64,000 nucleotides of DNA from Hyparrhenia diplandra (GCA_015847255.1 JADLZK010000232.1:1-64000), one strand, 5' to 3'. Shown: positions 36,801-48,662, counted from the stretch's first letter. Numbers and translations: made by a program. The notes: generated from the letters alone by a model not told the origin.

Positions 36801-37788
36801 ATGATGCGTATGCTTGTACAGATAACCTCTCACTTTCTCGTGTTACTAATATGATACTGATTTTTCTGATGACGCAGATTATTGTAGAAGGAGATGAAAG
36901 CAATCCAACAGACTGCATCACGCAATACCCCATATCAGACACTGCTGACAATTCAGGTATGTAAATTTTTGGGTGCAACATGCATGCTTTCCGCTTGAAG
37001 CAGATCAAAATCTTAGATATATAGGGCATTTTATATGTCTGTAACACATACCTTGATGCTTTATTCATACACTAACTCAGAGCTAGATTGCAGGAGAAGC
37101 CGGTCACCTGACCGATCCCCACTAACGCCGGCGGCCTCGACACTGCACCCATCTTCTCGCAATCTCAACCTGACGACTTTGCCATTGGGTTCAGTGACGA
37201 CGTCAACCCTAATGCATCTTTCGACCTCTACGAGAAGGTTGACGTCAAGCATGGGCTCTTCGTCTCAACGGTCGGTGCACCGAAGACATTCTTCCACCAC
37301 GTTGAGCCGTCGAAGAAGGTCAGCTTCCACCTGAATCCCATAGCAAGCGACGTCAGCAAGGCGATCGAGAAGTTCCATTTCCCCATTAGTGTGACAACCA
37401 AAGTTAGTGGCAGCAGCATTTCCATTTTAGCAAGTTGAAGGCACTTATCAGGGACAAATTCCTGGTGAGGAAGCCGCCTTCATCATCATACCAAAGGTCC
37501 TTAGGCAGCAACAAAGAAACAGCGGCAGTGAGTGAGCTGCTGCAGATAGTGTCGTCGCTCCTCTTAACACCAACGGAAGTCACAGGCCCTACAACGATTA
37601 CCGAGCAAGAGTTGATCAAGAAGGCGAAGAAGGTGATGAACAAGGGGCCCGGTTGTGATGGAAGCCATGCGTGGCTTCTTCCACTCTCCAAGAGGAGCAA
37701 AGGCATTTCCAGCATGTTTTTTAGTGGGAAATGGGCGTTTCTGACATCCGCGTTGGCCATCCGCACTCCACCAGGGTGCAATCACTGA
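33843..37788 (+). CDS. NAC-domain transcription factor, NAC045/NAC086-like
   Basis: A nuclear DNA-binding regulator. Six exons: 33843-34000, 35319-35596, 35811-36170, 36275-36765, 36878-36956, 37094-37788. Exons 1-3 give the full NAC domain: LPPGFRFHPTDEELIIYYLK, EKSFLPSKDLEWYFFSPRDR, SGYWKATGKDRKV, VGMKKTLVYYRGRAPHGSRT, DWVMHEYRLDE and DAYALCRVFKK. The long C-terminal part (ECARLQHRLSLPPLEVEDFP in exon 4; a WAFLTSALAIRTPPGC-like end) fits the clade containing Arabidopsis NAC045/NAC086, known regulators of sieve-element maturation. That assignment is from memory of the family. Three indels interrupt the raw frame: an extra G in the run at 33930-33933, a break near 36575 (AAAAAGAGGAGG) and a missing T near 37434. 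Splice phases are otherwise consistent. Confidence 0.87.
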
Positions 37789-40255
37789 AAGGTCTTTCTG
37801 ATCATGACTCATGTAAAAAGCAACCACGGCTCTTATAATGCTACTATAGGAAACTCGTATCGGGTGCCTGCTGGTGCATGGAGATGCAGTCTTTCGTGCA
37901 TCAGTCAGTTAACTGGTGTATAACTGGAGAAATGTAATAATCTGTATTTATTTTTTTTTATTCGTCCGTGTATTAGCACGTCGTCTGAAGCTAAGTCTAA
38001 CCCTTGTTGTACATGAAAACATTGTTCATGAATTGTAAGTGCAGATACACACATGTTTAATTTATCCATACACGAAGCTATCTGTCATCATTTGCAACGT
38101 TGTACCTTTATTTTTCCTTCTACTTCAGTTGCTTTTGATCTTGTGAGTAGTTAGCTATGTTTTATGACCCCGGCTAAGCTTAGGCTTAACGGGGAAGGCT
38201 TCTCGCGTGTAAACAAACATTTGATGCTCCTTCTTAATATAACCAAAGCTGAAAAACCGGATGAAAAAAAAAAAAAAAAAAGTGTATGGTGCTTGCTACG
38301 AGTCTTTTGTATCTTGTTCCCTCCGAACTACTACTGTTGGAGAAAAATTATATGGCTTGGAGAAATTCCAATGCTTTAGTAGAGGTGCAACGATCGCAAT
38401 GGACTCTTTCGTGGGTTATTGCAACAATATGTGGGCCAACGACATGGGAGCCTTGCTGGTGGTATCTTTGAGGATGGTTTGGGCTGGCTTGGGTTGGTAA
38501 CGGGCTAAAAGGTCTCTTGGGCTCGCTTGATTTGGGCTCATACTTCAGCTCACCATCCCACCTCATCTTCCCTTCTCCTTGAGTCCGCCCGCCGCCTCTC
38601 CACCTCGCTAGCCTCCATCTTTCGGGCGTGTTAGCTGCCGCCCACCTTGGAGGTGGGCGGCCCCCGCCCGCCTAACGGCGGCTGCGTCGTCGCGCGCGTC
38701 TTCTTCCTCCAAAGACTTCTTCCTCCTCGCGTTCGAGCTGTCGTCGTCGCCGGAGCTCCCCCGCCGCTGCCCCACCACCGCCCCGCGGGCGCCGTAGGGT
38801 TGGCCGGCTCAGGCCAACCCTATGGCGCCCCTTCTTCCCACTCCCCCCTTTTCTCGCGCCGCCGCCATGAACAACCACGACACCCCCGCCGCCCGACCCG
38901 TACCCAATCGAATGGGTCGAGCCCGCCCGGAGCTCGGCGGCGCCCGCCGCCGAAGCTCACCGGCCGGCCGAAGCCGCTGCCGCCCGCCGTGTCGACGATC
39001 GCGGCGACGGCCGGTCGGGCTCTTTCTATGGCGGGGAGAGGAATGGAGGGGAGGGAGGTCGACGGCGACGAGCGACGAGCTGCAACCCTAAAGCGAGGCG
39101 ACGAGCGGCAACCCTAAATCCACGGAGAGCCGGAGGACGGAGGCGTCGCGAAGAAGACGACGACGCTGGGCTTCATGGGCTATTGGGCGCCTCGTCGCCG
39201 GGCCGACCTGGTCAAGACGACGCGTTTAGCGCCGACCGGTCGGCTGGTAACATTCGCCCCATCTTTCCCTCCCGACGCCCCGCCTTCCGCCATCCATCCA
39301 CGCCGCGCGGCCTACCCACCTACGCAACTCTCTCGCTCCTCGCCTACCGCGTGCCGCTTTCCCCGCTCCAGGTCGCCCTCGCCGCGCCACAGACCCGGAA
39401 CTGGCGGGGACTACCTCGACCTATTTACTTCGTCGGCCGGCACACCAACTGCTCCCTCTGCGCCTCACCGCCGCAGCAGCCATCCACTTCCGTCTCCTGA
39501 CCAGCCCCGTCCGTACGATCCGTCAGCGCAGCAGTAATCAACAAAGGGTACTACAGCTTCATCTTCTGTTCAGGCATGGCAAGCATAATATGATGTCTGC
39601 ATAAATGCCGAACTGCATACATATGAGTGCAAAAACATATGAACATCGATCTGTGGTTTCTTTCTCTTAGCTTCCTTCTGCCTTTCTACTGTTCGACGAA
39701 ATGTTAATATGCGTTTCATGGCGGGTATCAAAAACAGGGTGCTTTGCTCCAAGCCATCCACTCAGTATACCTCCATTCAGACTTCAGTGAAATCTGAACT
39801 GGAAAAATTTTCTGTCATATAATTTTACAGTTTACTTCACCTACTGATGTGCATACTAATGGAATCAACAAAATTTAAGATGACACCATTTTAAGTCGTT
39901 GCATGATTTTCTTTATACACTGGTTCTTTATTTGTTGCCGTCTTGCTAGGTACATTCATTAATCCATTGCAATCTAGCTTTCGTTTGATTCTGTTTCATT
40001 GCAAATGAAAATTAGCCAGTTTTCATTTATCACACTGAAATTAATACGTGGGATCTGCCACTGTATCGCAAATGATATTTTGGGAAATTGCATACTTATA
40101 TGAGAACATTGCTGTAGATTTTACTGAGTTGCTATCAACTTAAGTTTGGCTACAATACTTGTATGGTAGTGAATATTGTTGTACATAACATAGGTTGGCC
40201 TGGTCTCCTGTGTGCTGAATAGGACCAAAGAGTCTTGTTTGGCGTCCAGTTTAAG
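37789..40255. other. NAC 3' flank, GC-rich segment and GTF3C6 5' leader
   Basis: The 3' UTR of the NAC gene is followed by AT-rich sequence with an A run of about 18 (38264-38281). A strongly GC-rich stretch (about 38570-39500) has open frames on both strands, all low-complexity Pro/Arg/Ala and none recognisable. Its right part (to about 39546, before GTACT) probably includes the 5' UTR and a leader intron of the GTF3C6 gene, with the next acceptor near 40250. Confidence 0.4.
38788..38829. repeat. Short GC-rich inverted repeat (hairpin)
   Basis: GGCGCCGTAGGGTTGGCC (38788-38805) and GGCCAACCCTATGGCGCC (38812-38829) are inverted complements with one mismatch around a 6-base loop. The 18-bp stem is very stable. 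Function is unknown. It could be the centre of a larger foldback or a remnant of a transposon end. Confidence 0.8.
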
Positions 40256-43200
40256 ATGTCAGAAGCACTTGAGAAAGATAAGGAAATTGGTGAAGAGGAA
40301 AAGGAGGAGGAAGAGGAGTATGTACTACTAGAGTTGGACAATTGTCTTTATTCAGACATAGCGCCAGGTGCTCCGTTTGTGCTGTCTGTAAGTTAGTTTT
40401 TGTCGGATCTACTACTCTATGGGATTAAACTTGTTATGTCCTTTGAGTTCACACAAAAATAAACTTGTTATGCCCAGTGGTCATCGATAACTTAGCTCGC
40501 AACTATCTCTGTTTTTTTTCCCATTTGCTTTTATATTAGATTACTAAGTTGTGAAAATCATGTTTGTCAGGGTTTGGATACTTTGACGCCTACCTTGATA
40601 GTAGGTGACAGTCTGAAGATGGTAAGTCATGTTCTGGTATTGTTTTCCAAACTCTATACTGTGCCTTTGGGTTGTGGACTACAGTTTGTTTTGTACTGAG
40701 GTAGGAACTTTGTGCTTAGCTGCACAGGGTGCTAGTAATTTTTGCATTTTTATGAACATACTATCCAATTTACTGAGTTTCAAACTTTTAGATCAAATCT
40801 TACAAACCTCCATTTACTTCAATTGCCAGTCCTCCAGATCAAAACCAATTATTGAGTTCACTTCTTGGTGACTAACAGAGTATGGAGTACAAATTTGTTA
40901 TAACTGTAGCTTGTGCCGTTGAATGCTGTAACAGGACAAGATGGAGACAATTTGGAGCCCATAAGTTAGTGATAATTCCCTACGTTACACGGATACGGAT
41001 ACGGTATCGGATACAATACGTATCCGATCTGCGGATACACACTTCTCTAAAAAACAGTGACACGCGGGGATACGGCAAAGATTTTTTAATAATAATAATA
41101 ACATGATTTAATATAAATAAAATAGTTCACAACTTAAAATATTGCTTAAAGTCATCCATAGACAATGGATTCTTCTTCTTTTGTTGGTCATCAACTTCAT
41201 TGGAGCACGTTCTTCACGCGACGCCATCTACTGATCTACATGACGAACAGCAGAAGTACAGAACTATAAGTCTATAACTAGATCGTTGATTCCTGGGAGC
41301 CTGGGACAGGGACGTTACGTACTAAAGCTAGGCAACGTAGAGGCTAGAAGCTAGGGCAGGGGAAGATCACCTGAGTGCGAGGACTGAAGCTGGCCGTCGT
41401 CCGCCGATCGCCGCCGTGTTGGTCGATCGCCGCCGCCGCCGTCGCTAGTCACGAGTCGAATGCAAGATTGGAAGGCAGAACGTCGCTAGTCACGGCGGAA
41501 TATGAGGCGACAGGTATCGTATATTTGTATATACACACAAGCAAAGCACGGAAGCACCTCAGCTTAGAAGACAGAACGTCGATCGTGCACACTTGACTTG
41601 GGCCATTTAGCCTCTGTGTCAGCACCAAGGATGGCGAAGCCGAGGACACAGGCGAGGACCCAAGACCGGGCAACTCTGCCTCGCCTGATGTCCCTCGAAG
41701 CCCAAGGCCCAGCAGGATCCGCCCGGCCCAGCAACAGAGTGTTCGGCCCGATCTGGAAGGTGTGAGCGTATAAGTAGAGAGAGCTGAGAGCTGAGGGAAT
41801 TATGAAGAACTGTAAACACTGAATTCATTTCAAACATATATCGTAGAACTCAATTCCCGTTCCTATTCCCCTTCTTCCCGAGTTCTTCTTCTTCCCCAAG
41901 GCTCCTTCCCCTCACAATTGGTATCACGAGTCACCCGATTCCGGCCTCGTGATCCGCCTACCCACCACCACTACACTGGCGAGCGGCCCCCGCGGCGCCA
42001 TGGAACCCACGCTCAAGCTCCTCCTTGACGAGATCCGTTCCTCCAAGGACGAGATGAACACCCTTCTCAACGAGTTCGGCGACAAGTGGGAACGCCGCCT
42101 CACCGACCTCGACACCCTCGCACCAGGCGTGCTCGGGCGGTGGAGGAGCGCCTCACCGCTCGGCGGCGGCCCCGCCGCTCGACCCCCGACCGAGGAGCGG
42201 GTGGTTGCGCGGAGTCGCTCCGTCCGGATCCCGAGCGACGCCCGCGCCGTCGAGTTGGAGAAGTACGCCGCCGACCTCCGCGAATGGCGCCCGACGCGGA
42301 AGGCATCCTCGACGACCTTCGTCTCAAGGTGAAGAAGCTCGATGTCGGATGGACCCGTGAGGTGTTCGACGGAATGCCGCACTCGCACCGGGCATCATCG
42401 GCTCGTCTTCATCGGCGTCCGTCGCGCCCACTGCCCGGATTGCACGCCGCCACGGGCCCGGCCCGGCACCTGCTCGGTCGATTACACGGGATGATGGTGT
42501 CCATGGGTCGGTCCACGACCGCGTGGTTCACATCCCGGCATCCGGTAAGCCTCCCGGATCCACCACCTCGCCGGTCCGATTCCTCGATCCCCATTTATGG
42601 TTCCTCCTAGACCAAAGATATCCCGTCCTCCATTCATGCTCGCGCCACCCGTTTCCACTCCCCAATTTCCACCACCACCACGTCCCCCTCCAATCAACAC
42701 CTACGTTGCCGCCAACCCCACCGCTCGGGCCGTTTACCTAAGCTCGACTTTCCTCGCTTCAACGGTGATAACCCCCGTTTGTGGTGTTCCCGTAGCGAAG
42801 TATTTTGCCATGTATCGTCCCCCGATGATCTTTGGCTGTCTGTAGTTGAGATGCATATGGATGGCCCGGCCGCCTTGTGGTTTCAGTCCGTATCTCCACA
42901 GCTTCCTCACTTAAACTGGACCACCTTTTGTCGCTTGTTACACGATCGTTCGGCGACCGTAATCGAAGGAGAGCCGATGCGGCGGATGTTTCATGTTAAG
43001 CGGACGCAAGACGGTTGCTGAATACATTTCACAATTCTGTGCACTAGTGGATCATCTGACTGCTTACTCTCTTTCCACCGATCCTATGTTTTTCACAATG
43101 CGTTTCATCGATGGATTGCGACCGAGATTCGGGCCATCGTGCTTGTGATGAATCCCCACAACCCGGGACACGCTTGTTCTATTGCTGCATTACGGGAGGA

Positions 43201-46200
43201 GGAAAGCTGGTGTGGGCGTTCCTCAGCGTGGACAGCGTCATGGTGAATGGTCTTCTTCTACGCCGCGGCTACAGGCGTTTCCACGGGCGCCCTTGGCTTT
43301 GCCCGAGACCCCGGGCATTCCGCGGCCCTCGTACGCTTGGTGACAAGGCGCCCATGCTTGCACCTGCGGCGTCCTCGTCTTCCACTACGACCAGCTCTCA
43401 ATCACCTGAGACGGCTCTCAAAGCTCTGAAGACTTATCGGCGCGCCCTCGGCCTATGCTTCAAATGCAACGCCAAGTGGACTCGAGAGCATCGGTGCGCA
43501 CCAGAGATTTTGCATGCTGTTGATGCTGTGTGGGATACATTTTCTTCTGATGATTCTCTGGCTAGCTCAGATTCTGAATCACCAACTGAACATGTGATGA
43601 TGGCATTGTCCAAGTCTGCTCGCACTGGAGTTCCTTCTGCCAAAACTATTTGTTTCCAAGGTCACATTGGGGATATCCCCTGTTTCTATGTTGGTGGACA
43701 GTGGCAGTTCTTCTACCTTCATCAGTGAGACAGTTGCCTCTCGTCTGCAGCAGATTCATTCAGTGGTTGCTCCAGTGACTGTTCGAGTGGCCGGTGGTAA
43801 GAATCTGTCATCTCCAGCTATACTACAGCAAGTTCCATGGTCCGTTGCAGACTGTCAGTTTCTTTCCAATATGCGTATTTTACCTTTGGGGCACTTTGAT
43901 GTCATAATTGGTATGGATTGGCTTGAGACTCACAGCCCCATGATGGTTGACTGGGTGCAGAAATACCTCTTTGTCCCTCACCAAGGTCAGTTCAAGCTAT
44001 TGCGGCGGTGTTCATTCTGACTTGCCACCTCATTTCTTTGCTACAAATCACCTCGTTGACAACGGTGGGGCATGTTGGAAGGTGTTCCACCTGTTATTCA
44101 GCAACTGTTGGATTCCTTTCAGGACGTATTCCAGCAACCAACTTCATTGCCGCCGTCACGGGCCTGTGATCATGAGATTCCACTGATTGAGGGCGCGCAG
44201 CCGGTGTTTGTTAGACCATATCGTTACCCTCCTCGTTTGAAAGATGAAATTGAGTCACAAGTCAAAGAGATGCTTGATCAAGGTCTTATCCGGCCACGGC
44301 TCTAGCTCCTTTGCCTCGCTTTGTCTTTGTTAGTGAAAAAAGAAGGGCGATTCTTATCGCTTTTGCGTGGATTTCAGACAATTAAATGCTCTTACCAAAA
44401 AGTCCAAGTACCCTGTCCCTGTCTTTGATCAACTAATGGATGAACTGGAAGGCGCAAGCTGGTTTTCCACTCTCGATCTGCGTGCTGGATTCCACCAGAT
44501 CCTTCTCAAGTCTGGTGAAGAACATAAGACCGCTTTCGGACTCATGTGGGACAATATGAGTTCAGGGTTATGGCTTTTGGCCTCACCGGGGCGCGCCGGA
44601 ACGTTCAGTGCGATGGGCGGCACATTGGCCCCGGGTTTTACGCCCGTTTGTCATAGTTTTCTTCGACGACATTCGGTATACGATCGTACATTGGAGGATC
44701 ACGTACTGCATCTCCAACAGGTCCTGGAATGGCTCAGGAGGGACCAATGGAAGCTGAAACTTTCAAAGTGTCGGTTTGCCTTACAGACCATTTCTTACTT
44801 GGGGCACGTCATCGGCAAAGAGGGTTTGTCAAGCGATCCCACCCAAAGGTGGGGCAATTATGGATTGGCCTCGTCCAGTATCGGTCAGAGAGCTGCGTGG
44901 GTTTCTGGGCTTAGCTGGTTATTACCGCAAGTTCGTCAAGAACGGCATCATCGCCAAGCCACTAACCGAATTGTTGAAAAAGGACCACATCTTTGTTTGG
45001 ACTCCAAAGACATGACACGGCCTTCAACATGCTCAAGGAGTCCTTGTCTTCGACTCGGTGTTGGCTCGCCCAATTTCTCCATTCCATTTCACATTGAAAC
45101 GAGGGCGATCGGGGTCGGGCATAGGGGCGGTGTTACATCAATTGGGACACCCCATTGCGTTCATCGATTCGCCCACTCAGCAACAAGCACCAGGGCCTTA
45201 CTGTCTAACGAGAAGGAGTACCTTGCCATCCTCATGGCGGTGGATCGGTGGCGTCACTATTCCGCTTCAGCGTAGTTTTTCATACATACCGATCACCGAG
45301 TCTTACCCACTTAAATGAGCGGCGTTTGCATACGACTTTTGGCAATGAAGGTCTTTACTGCGTTTACTCGGCCTCCAAGACAAGATCCTGTACCGCAAAG
45401 GCAAAGAGAGAACTCCAGCCGACGCTCTCTCTCGTGTGTACATCCCGAGGTACCGATGGCGTGTCCTCTCATCAAGCATCAATGGGCATGCGTGGTAGTC
45501 GATGGTTACCGGGTCGACCCTATGGCACTTGATCTCGTTAACTAAAACTCGGCTGCCGGTGATCAACACCGCACCGCTTCTCCCGCATCGAGGGCGTTAT
45601 CGAACATAGTGGCCGTGTTTGGTTGGGCAACAATGAGGTCGTTCGAACATGGTGATGAAAGCATTCCACGCCGAACTCCATCGGGTGGACATTCCGGCAC
45701 ACGGTGACTTACCAGCGCATCAAGAGGCTTTTCTTTTGGCGAGGGGATGAGAAAGGCATGTACGGTCTTATGTTGAGTTGCTGCAATGCGTACGCAAGCC
45801 AAACCCGATCGCTCTCGCTACCGGGGCTCCTACAACCACTGCGGTTCCGTCGGGAGCATGGGACGATTACCATGGACTTTGTGGAGGGTTTGCGGTGTCC
45901 GGTCAGCTAATGCCATACGGTGGTTGTCGACGCATTCTCTAAGTACGCGCATTTTCGTGCGGCCGCTTCGCCACCCTTTTCTGCCTTCAGCGGGGCCAAG
46001 GCTTTTCTTGATCGGATCTATCTGGCCGCATGGAATGCCCAACATCATTGTCTCGGATCGTGATCGGATTTTCACAAGTAATTTTTGGCAATTCGTTCAA
46101 AATGTGCGGAACTACTCGCTGTTGTTTCCCGCCTATCACCCCTGTTGACCGACGGCGGGACAGCGCGCGTTAACTAGTGTGCGGAGACCTTCTTGCGTTG

Positions 46201-48198
46201 CTTCGCACGCTGCCCTCGCCACGATGGAGTCGCCGGCTCACCTTGGCGAATACTTTGGTACAACACACTGAGCATTACGCTATTGGTCGTACTCCTTTTG
46301 AGGTGCTCTCACGGATACCCGCCACGCCACAGGCATTGATGTGGACTGCCTTGCCCTCGTCCCCCGATTTGCGATCTGGATGGCCGACAGAGAGTTCATG
46401 CAGGCCGTCGTCAAGCAACATTTGCTCGTGCCAAGGATCGCATGAAGCGTCCAAAGTGGACAAGGGTCGTTCGTAAAGGTCTTTTCCGGTTGGTGCTATG
46501 GTCTACCTAAAATTGCAGCCGTATGTACAATCATCTCGTTGCTCGGAGGTCCAACAACAAGCCGAGCCAGTGGGTTCTCGCCCCTACCGGCGTCCTTGAG
46601 AAGATTGGCGCGCCGCCTACAAGTTGGCTCTTCCACCGGGCTCGCGGTCCATCCCGGTGTTCCACGTCGCGCGTGCGCTGTCCCCAAGGTCCGAGACGGT
46701 TTCGCCGACATTACCCCCCGATCTATCTCACCGCGGGTTCCATTGAAGGTTCTCCGCCCGTTGGTCCTCGGTGAACGGTACATCGAGCAAGGATCGATTA
46801 CGTGGTCGGGTTCTACTCCTCGAAACTCGCTACACGAGCCCGTCGTCGCTCTCCAAAGAAGGTTCAAAGCACCGGCACGGGACACGCGGTTCAGCCTGGG
46901 ATTGTCAACCAAGGATGGATGGCGGCCGAGGACACAGGCGAGGACCCAAGACCGGGCAACTCTGCCGGCGCCTGATGTCCCTCGAAGCCCAAGGCCAGCC
47001 AGGATCCGCCGGCCCAGCAACAGAGTGTTCGGCCCGATCTGGAAGGTGTGAGCGTATAAGTAGAGAGAGAGCTGAGAGCTGAGGGAATTATGAAGAACTG
47101 TAAACACTGAATTCATTTCAAACATATATCGTAGAACTCAATTCCGTTCCTATTCCCCTTCTTCCCGAGTTCTTCTTCTTCCCCAAGGCTCCTTCCCCTC
47201 ACACTCTGGATACGGCCCATGTGTATCCGATACTCGTATCGGACGCAGCACGTATCAAAATATTTAATACGGCTCGGATACGTATCCACGACGTATCGGC
47301 GACGATATCCGTATCGCGCCCGTATCCGATACGCGATACGCGCCCCGCCGTATCCGCGCATCGTAGATAATTCCTTAAAGTACCAAGCATGCATTTACTA
47401 CTGATTAGCTATTTTGCTGCAAATGACAGCAACTTATTTTGTAAAGCATTTGTATCGCTTTCTTTGTTCTAAGAATTTTCTTTACAAAATGAAAAAACCT
47501 TTGAAATTCGCATTTCAGACTTTACAGTTTCAGGCAAACCTGCTTACCAAGCGCGCTAGTCCTAATGCTGATGCGTTGTTTAATGACAGATTGGAGAATA
47601 TGAAGAAACTATTGGCACCTGTTATCTATTCTCTGAAAATGGTAACTCTGAAACTACCCTCTTTGACAAATATTTATTCATTGCTTGTTAAATTTCTCAG
47701 AATATGATGCATTGTTATTATGCTACTTCTGTCTCCTGAGAATTTCAGACGTTCATTTCATATGGGATGGCATCATTTGCACATAAAACTCCCAGTTCTG
47801 AATCCTGCCACAAGTTTATTATTGAACTAGTGAATATAATTTTCATGAGTGTGCTGACTTCGTCAGTCATGCTATAATCATTGTCAACTCATAGGTTCAT
47901 TAGGAAACTCATTCGCACAGTCTGAAAAACTTTTTTTTTTGACATATCGCAGTTCTTTGTAGTAGATTCATTGAATGATTGCTCCCCTTTTTTGCTATCA
48001 GAGGCTGAACCAAAACCTAGAAGTGATGGTGTGGCACCTTCTGAAGAAAACACAGACAAACCAGCTAGCAGGAGTAAGGAAGCACCCTCAAAGGAGGTGA
48101 ACCATCTCGCCAGCGTTCAAAAGATCCTCAAATTTCGGCCAATCAATGCAGAGCATTCAGAGCCTCGAGCCTATCAGCACAAGGACAAGGAACTCTAA
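40256..48198 (+). CDS. GTF3C6: TFIIIC subunit 6 (tau55-related), GTF3C6-like
   Basis: A component of TFIIIC, which recognises tRNA and other Pol III promoters. Four exons: 40256-40387, 40571-40621, 47590-47641, 48002-48198, giving 143 residues with a stop at 48196-48198. All splice phases agree and, unlike its neighbours, no indel is needed. Exon 1 has a Glu-rich stretch, then YVLLELDNCLYSDIAPGAPF. Exon 2 gives GLDTLTPTLIVGDSLKM, exon 3 IGEYEETIGTCYLFSEN, and exon 4 VNHLASVQKILKFRPINAEH. This is the conserved plant tau55-related fold. ATG 40256 is the first in frame after a likely acceptor near 40250. Intron 2 is 6,968 bp because an hAT element carrying a gypsy element sits inside it. Correct splicing across that load is an inference. 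Confidence 0.88.
41617..41916 (+). repeat. 5' LTR of the gypsy element
   Basis: It starts TGTCAGCACCAAGGATGG and ends CTTCCCCTCACA. It differs from the 3' LTR mainly by one- or two-base indels in short runs and only a few substitutions. GTATAAGTAGAGAG near 41768 is a plausible TATA region for the element's own promoter. Confidence 0.92.
41917..41932 (+). other. Primer binding site of the gypsy element
   Basis: ATTGGTATCACGAGTC directly follows the 5' LTR. TGGTATCA matches the complement of the 3' end of plant initiator methionine tRNA, the usual primer of gypsy elements. The bases after it depart slightly from the usual TGGTATCAGAGC. Confidence 0.75.
42000..43730 (+). pseudogene. Retrotransposon gag and protease region
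   Basis: The frame opening near 42000 (MEPTLKLLLDEIRSSKDEMN) gives a charged gag N-terminus. Several frame changes follow. A CCHC-like zinc knuckle, CFKCNAKWTREHRC, is at about 43457-43498, and an aspartic protease motif (LVDSGSSSTFIS) at about 43690-43725. All key residues can still be seen, but they lie in at least three different frames. Confidence 0.75.
43731..46900 (+). pseudogene. Retrotransposon pol region (RT, RNase H, integrase)
   Basis: The reverse transcriptase palm is recognisable from FRQLNALTKKSKYPVPVFDQ (about 44370) and an FFDD active-site motif (about 44660). RNase H follows (GIGAVLHQLGHPIAF, about 45120). The integrase HHCC zinc finger lies around 45670-45800 and part of the catalytic core (TMDFVEGL, VVDAFSKY) around 45870-45950. 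The region before the 3' LTR has a weak chromodomain-like tail. No continuous frame exists, so this copy cannot encode active protein as written. A polypurine tract before the 3' LTR is not obvious. Confidence 0.75.
46903..47203 (+). repeat. 3' LTR of the gypsy element
   Basis: It starts TGTCAACCAAGGATGG and ends CTTCCCCTCACA, followed by the CTCTG target duplication. It aligns with the 5' LTR over its whole length. Confidence 0.92.
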
Positions 48199-48578
48199 AA
48201 AAAACTTGTAGCTGCCGTTTTCTTCTTCAGTACCTCCAGTGTACAGTTTGGTAGCTCATTGACCATCCAAACAAGGTGGATTGTGTACTTGCTGAGTTCA
48301 TCTATGTATATCTGAGCTACTATATCGTTCTGTTGGTCATTATTGTTTCTCTAAGCATGCATCCCCGTTGAAACCATATACCAGCGTCTGGCAGTAGCGC
48401 TGTTGGTTACAGGGGTAGGGGTGTCTTCGATAGATGGGGCTACAGTAGCGGCCAGGGTTCTCTAGAGTGGCCCTCTCTGTCCCTTGCACCTGTCCTTGAG
48501 ACATGGCCAGGAAGCTTTGAGGGTTGTGGGGGAAGATATAGCCTTATTGACTGGGTACAGATAGCAGAGATAATACAG

Positions 48579-48662
48579 ATGGATTCGTCAATCTTACAAC
48601 TTAGTGTGAGGTCATTCCATTTCAACCAGAACGGCTGTGCAGCATTATTTTGGATTCGTCAA
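48579..48662. repeat. Tandem repeat unit left of the Helitron
   Basis: This segment contains TGGATTCGTCAATCTTA, then TAGTGTGAGGTCATTCC and CAACCAGAACGGCTGTGCAG, and ends with a second TGGATTCGTCAA that abuts the Helitron. The same unit continues on the other side of the Helitron from 53690. Confidence 0.8.

Larger units (their letters stand above)
41617..47203 (+). mobile_element. Ty3/gypsy LTR retrotransposon nested in the hAT element
   Basis: A 5.6-kb element with TG...CA LTRs of about 300 bp and a perfect 5-bp target duplication CTCTG (41612-41616 and 47204-47208). Gene order gag, protease, reverse transcriptase, RNase H, integrase is that of the gypsy group. It lies 637 bp inside the left end of the hAT element and 163 bp from its right end, so it inserted after the hAT. 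Coding regions are broken by many frameshifts. It is on the same strand as the host gene. Confidence 0.92.
40980..47366. mobile_element. Non-autonomous hAT element, interrupted by an LTR retrotransposon
   Basis: The 8-bp direct repeat ATAATTCC flanks the element at 40972-40979 and 47367-47374. The ends are inverted repeats of 19 bp with three mismatches (CTACGTTACACGGATACGG at the left; CTACGATGCGCGGATACGG as the complement of the right). Subterminal regions are packed with GTATCCG/CGGATAC words, as expected of hAT transposase binding sites. Without the gypsy insertion the element would be about 0.8 kb. It has no transposase and must have moved using another element's enzyme. It lies in intron 2 of the GTF3C6 gene. 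Confidence 0.85.

Noticed and set aside
38647..39117. Pro/Arg-rich open frame in a GC island as a protein gene
   Set aside because: Low-complexity translation in several overlapping frames and strands, as expected by chance in very GC-rich DNA.
41924..42388. Minus-strand open frame over the retrotransposon gag
   Set aside because: Shadow of the GC-rich gag coding strand.
47414..47707. Open frame containing ANLLTKRASPNADALFNDRL as a separate exon
   Set aside because: The GTF3C6 exon 3 (47590-47641) is read in another frame with matching phases; the longer open frame is a by-product.
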